A stretch of 23,310 bases of DNA from Funneliformis mosseae. Lineage: Eukaryota; Glomeromycota; Glomeromycetes; Glomerales; Glomeraceae. A program made the position numbers and the translations under genes. The stretch is from NCBI GenBank assembly GCA_910592005.1, contig CAJVPP010001041.1:1-23310 (forward strand), read 5' to 3'. The notes below the pieces were generated by a model. It was not told the origin of the DNA, did no database searches, and saw only the letters and a list, made by a program, of their open reading frames with translations. This document shows positions 20,509-23,310 of this stretch, piece by piece. Numbering within the stretch: the first letter of the stretch is position 1; the number at the start of each line of letters is the position of its first letter.

Positions 20509-21150
20509 TTTTTCATGATTTACACAGATGCATTTAGTAAAGGTCTAGAAGCTGTTCTATTACAAAAATAATTAGACAGTAAAGAGCATGTAATTGCTTA
20601 TGTGAGTTAAAGTTTAAACTCAACTAAATAGAACTATGCAATTACTGATCAAGAATGCTTAGCTATAATATGGGCAATAAAACATTTCTAATATTATTTA
20701 GGAATGCAACTATTCATATTAGTAACTGATTATTCTACAATAAAGTAATTATAGACCTCAAAATTATTTAAAGGATGGAAAGTTAGATGGGTTATGGAAC
20801 TCTAACAATATAATTTCATCATAAAGCATAGATTCAAAAAGGCCAATACTAATGCTGATACTCTATAAAGAGTTCTAAAAGAATTGGAAGTATTCTTTCT
20901 TAATTTCAAAATAGAATTGGATTCAAAAACTGGCTGTAATTCCTTTTTTAATAAGATTAAATATAAAACTGATAGTAAACCCTCTTTAAAAGAAAAAGAT
21001 AATAAAGAAATTAAATAATACATACCTAATTTCTTGAAAAATCAGGAACAGCATTGGAGGATAGACTTCTAGATGATTGGTTTAAGCTAAAAATTTCTAT
21101 AATTAGCTATCAATCCCTATCTGATAAAATGCGAACTATTTATAAGTTAA
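20509..21150 (+). pseudogene. Ty3/gypsy reverse-transcriptase RNase H remnant
   Basis: A single frame, without frameshift, reads as the RNase H domain of a Ty3/gypsy polyprotein: IYTDAFSKGLEAVLLQK, HVIAYVS, NYAITDQECLAIIWAIKHF, YYLGMQLFILVTDY, RWVMEL, QYNFIIKHRFKKANTNADTL. In these elements RNase H degrades the RNA strand of the RNA:DNA hybrid. The expected acidic residues remain: D at 20527, E at 20653, D at 20728, D at 20857. The frame then continues into the low-complexity linker (SKPSLKEKDNKEIK) and stops at 21148; integrase is absent, as are protease and the reverse-transcriptase palm. Twelve internal stops (20569, 20608, 20629, 20689, 20746, 20752, 20803, 20866, 21016, 21070, 21088, 21100) are nine TAA and three TAG, never TGA. 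It is certainly dead. It lies between the arms of the inverted-repeat element and probably inserted there. Confidence 0.92.
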
Positions 21151-21324
21151 ATTTAAGTTTTGAATTAATGCCGAATGACCATATCTGATTGGGGTTGATC
21201 GGCGTCTATTGGTACCTATTTGTGTTGATTGGAAAATATGACAAATCGGTCATAAATAGTATCAAAATCAGCCTAAAATCGGCCATCTGATTTTTAGCTG
21301 ATTTGGACTATTTTGACTAGTATT

Positions 21325-22015
21325 TTAATAGTTCTATCTGATTCTTAGCCAAAGTAGAGGAATTAATTGAATCTAAAATAAAAAGAAATAAAAATAAATA
21401 AAAATATTATTAAAATAAAAATAAAAATCAATATTAATAAAAAAAACTCATCAGCTTACATTTGCTGCAATGATGAGTTAGTCAGTTCTGATCTTGACAG
21501 TTTTATTTAGTTTTTGACCTAAGTAGAGGAACCAATCGATCCTAAAATAAAAATAAATAAAAATAAAGATTATTAAAATACAATATTAAAAAAAACTCAT
21601 CAGCTTACCTTCATTGCAGTAATGAGCCAGTTAGTTCCATTTTGATAATTTCATTTAGTTCTTAGCTCAAGTGGAAAAACTAATAAATTATAAAATAAAA
21701 GAAATAAAATAAAAAAAAAGATTATTAAAATAAAAAAAATCAATATTAAAAAAAGAAACTCGTTAGCTTATATTTACTGTAATAATGAGTCAGTTAATCA
21801 GTTATATTTTGACAGTTCCATCTAATTCTTAACCTAAGTGAAAGAACTCATCGATCCTAAAATAGATAAAAATAAAAATAAATAAAAAGATTATTAAAAT
21901 AAAAAAAATAATATTAAAAAAAGAAACTTGTCAGCTTACTTTCGCTGTAGTGACGAACTAATCAGTTCTATTTTTGACAGTTCCATCCAGTTCTTAGCTA
22001 ACCAATCAAACTTAA
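21325..22015 (+). repeat. Tandem array of four ~150-168 bp units
   Basis: The anchor CTCATCAGCTTAC or a close variant recurs at 21447, 21596, 21759 and 21927 (spacings 149, 163, 168). Each unit has three parts: a mini-palindrome (ACTCATCA...TGATGAGT in copy 1); a segment like CAGTTCYRTYTTGACAGTTC followed by TTAGTTCTTARCYYAAGTRG and ATCGATCCTAAAATA; and an A/T block of AAATAAAAATAAATA type whose variable length explains the spacing. It abuts the right end of the inverted-repeat element. No ORF. Confidence 0.85.
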
Positions 22016-22115
22016 TAAAAATTTTAATAATTTAATAATAAAATAAAATATATAAAACAGGTTATTGTTGATTAATAAATTTTTCATTTTCATTTTTTTT
22101 ATAATAAATAAAAAA

Positions 22116-23136
22116 ATGATTGCAAATATCTCTACTATTATATACGTTCTTACCGTATCTGATAAAAGTATCAGTAATAGTATCTTACAAAAAGGTATTG
22201 CAATCTCTTGAATTGATTATGATGAAGAATTTGAAATATACAAATACTATAATTATTTAACCTCGCAAAATAATTCTGATTTTAATCTGAACTATGGTTT
22301 TGAAGCAATATCATTTAAAGAAGAGAATATGTACTTAATATCGTGAAAATTTTTAATTATACAGGATGGTTCAATTAATATTACCATTATAACAAGTGTG
22401 CATATCCCTTTTGATAAAGAATATATTCCTTTAATGAAGCCAACTGTGTATCTTCTTGGAAGACTATGAATTATGCATAATTATCAGAAACTGGTTACAA
22501 TTTACAGATTCAAGTAAATCATATTTATTGAAAGAATAATTTACACCATTTTTGGTAAATTTAACTCATCTTTCAGATGGAAAGTTTAAAAATGCCTTAA
22601 CAAAAGCAAAGAAAAATTCTACAATCCATATAATAGGAGTACTTATTGTTATAGAAAAACAATCATATTTGAAATATTAGAATTTTAATTTATAGCTTAG
22701 AAAATGAAAACAGATAATTCTATAACAGTTTCATAAAAAAAATGGCTTCTTAAATAACAACAAGTTCTTTTTTATCCAAATCTGCTATTGAAAAATGGAT
22801 TAATCTAATATGACAAAATATGGCAACTTAACTACCAACAGCAACTAATTCATCAGTACTAAATTTTAGAAATAAATGCAAGGCATTCACAATAAAATTT
22901 TAAATATCTCAAAATCTTTATTATTACAAGATTAACAAATTGTTGAAAATAATAATAAACAAGTAAAAATTGATAATAATAATGAAATTGTTGATAATGA
23001 TAAAGAAAACATTGAAGATGATATATATGATAATAATGAAAATGAAAATAATCATGTTGATGTAATACATCAGCAAAAATTTTAAGTGCAAAAAGAAAAT
23101 CAAAAAGAAGAAAATCAAATAAATAGTATAAAATAA
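22116..23136 (+). pseudogene. Second decayed repeat-family gene (~340 codons)
   Basis: Begins MIANISTIIYVLTVSDKSIS, then SILQKGIAIS-TGA-IDYDEEF, LNYGFEAISFKEENMYLIS-TGA-KFLIIQDGSINITI and HIPFDKEYIPLMKPTVYLL. After frame slips near 22460 and 22555: VNLTHLSDGKFKNALTKAKK, then a Ser/Thr/Asn-rich part (SSFLSKSAIEKWINLI). It closes with a long Asn/Asp/Glu-rich tail (IVENNNKQVKIDNNNEIVDN, KENIEDDIYDNNENENN) and a final TAA at 23134. The TGA codons at IS*IDY and LIS*KF sit where Trp would fit (TGG to TGA). I recall a similar acidic-tailed family among repetitive Rhizophagus predicted proteins, unverified. Function is unknown. It is surely inactive, with several stops and at least two frameshifts. 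The poly-Ile/Phe ORF on the opposite strand is only the shadow of the acidic tail. Confidence 0.65.
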
Positions 23137-23310
23137 TAAATTAAATGTATTATTTGGTTTAAAATAAAATTTATGTTATCTATTATTAATAACAATTATT
23201 TGTAAACAACTATTGTATTTAATAAAAATACTAATATTTTTAAATATTATATCTATCTATTTATTGATTATTAATGATTACTAATCTTTTATCTTTTATT
23301 ATTATTAATT
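23137..23310. other. AT-rich end of window
   Basis: Nearly pure A/T after the stop of the decayed gene. Nothing further can be supported. Confidence 0.5.

Larger units (their letters stand above)
19951..21321. mobile_element. Long-TIR foldback element with nested retroelement
   Basis: Bases 19951-20100 and 21172-21321 are inverted copies with no gap over 150 bp. Both outer ends are ACTAGTC, and both inner ends are CATTCG on the arm strand. Hand alignment gives 19 mismatches (about 87% identity), 18 of them transitions. The arms continue inward for another 15 bp (AAACTTAAATTYAAC) after an 11-bp indel, so the right arm reaches 21146. Inside are a 65-bp tandem array (left side only) and a Ty3/gypsy fragment, which probably inserted later. 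No transposase of its own is seen, so it is non-autonomous or its core was replaced. No target-site duplication could be defined. Confidence 0.85.

Noticed and set aside
20802..21023. 73-codon minus-strand ORF
   Set aside because: Shadow of the gypsy remnant, whose plus-strand frame has clear family motifs.
20509..21150. TAA/TAG read as glutamine (alternative genetic code)
   Set aside because: The intact genes in the same window end at TAA/TAG, other dead genes here also contain TGA stops, and some TAA/TAG sites correspond to Arg or Trp, not Gln. Mutational decay explains all of it.
22924..23118. Poly-Ile/Phe minus-strand ORF resembling a membrane protein
   Set aside because: Antisense of the Asn/Asp-rich tail of the decayed plus-strand gene. 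The hydrophobicity is an artefact of AAT/GAT codons read backwards.
1..23310. tRNA, rRNA or CRISPR features
   Set aside because: By eye no T-loop (GGTTCRANTCC) was found on either strand, no rRNA core motifs and no regularly spaced short repeats with unique spacers. The tandem arrays at 20101-20420 and 21325-22015 are contiguous transposon-type repeats.

Overview
The window looks like nuclear DNA of a very AT-rich fungus. My best guess is an arbuscular mycorrhizal fungus (Glomeromycotina, Rhizophagus-like). The reasons are: short GT..AG introns of about 58-115 bp; a lone BTB/POZ gene; a Cys-rich protein opening with the CxxC-NQPNT...CxxC signature that I associate, from memory, with expanded Rhizophagus protein families; long A/T homopolymers; and decayed repeat genes resembling repetitive predicted proteins of that genus. 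No database search was possible, so the assignment is inference.

The window has three compartments. (1) About 1-2180 is extremely AT-rich and holds decayed coding remnants on both strands (about 125-560 minus, 861-1440 plus). (2) About 2180-17040 is less AT-rich and carries the three genes that look intact, all on the minus strand: a single-exon BTB/POZ protein (3512-4039); a multi-exon coiled-coil protein with an 18-residue poly-Gly run (10465-12914); and a two-exon Cys-rich, acidic putative zinc-binding protein with a probable 5'-UTR intron (14929-15849). Between them lie long gene-poor stretches with MITE-like foldbacks (2601-2759, 6869-6943), a 46-49 bp minisatellite, homopolymers, and one or two doubtful or decayed ORFs. 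(3) About 17040-23310 is extremely AT-rich again. From 18361 it is a nested transposon graveyard: a decayed repeat-family gene (18361-19950) runs directly up to an element with long terminal inverted repeats (19951-21321); that element carries a 65-bp subterminal array and encloses a Ty3/gypsy RNase H remnant; a four-copy array of ~150-168 bp units follows (about 21325-22015), then a second decayed gene (22116-23136).

The most striking signal is the mode of decay. The gypsy frame runs 630 bp with no frameshift but 12 internal stops, all TAA or TAG. The two 150-bp inverted arms differ at 19 sites by hand count, 18 of them transitions. Several stops in the other pseudogenes sit where Trp (TGG to TGA) or Gln (CAA/CAG to TAA/TAG) is plausible. 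Together these point to C-to-T/G-to-A decay, as expected from 5-methylcytosine deamination or a RIP-like process, confined to the repeat compartments while the minus-strand genes between them stay open. I see no operon-like organisation, no RNA genes and no CRISPR array. The three intact genes have no evident functional link.
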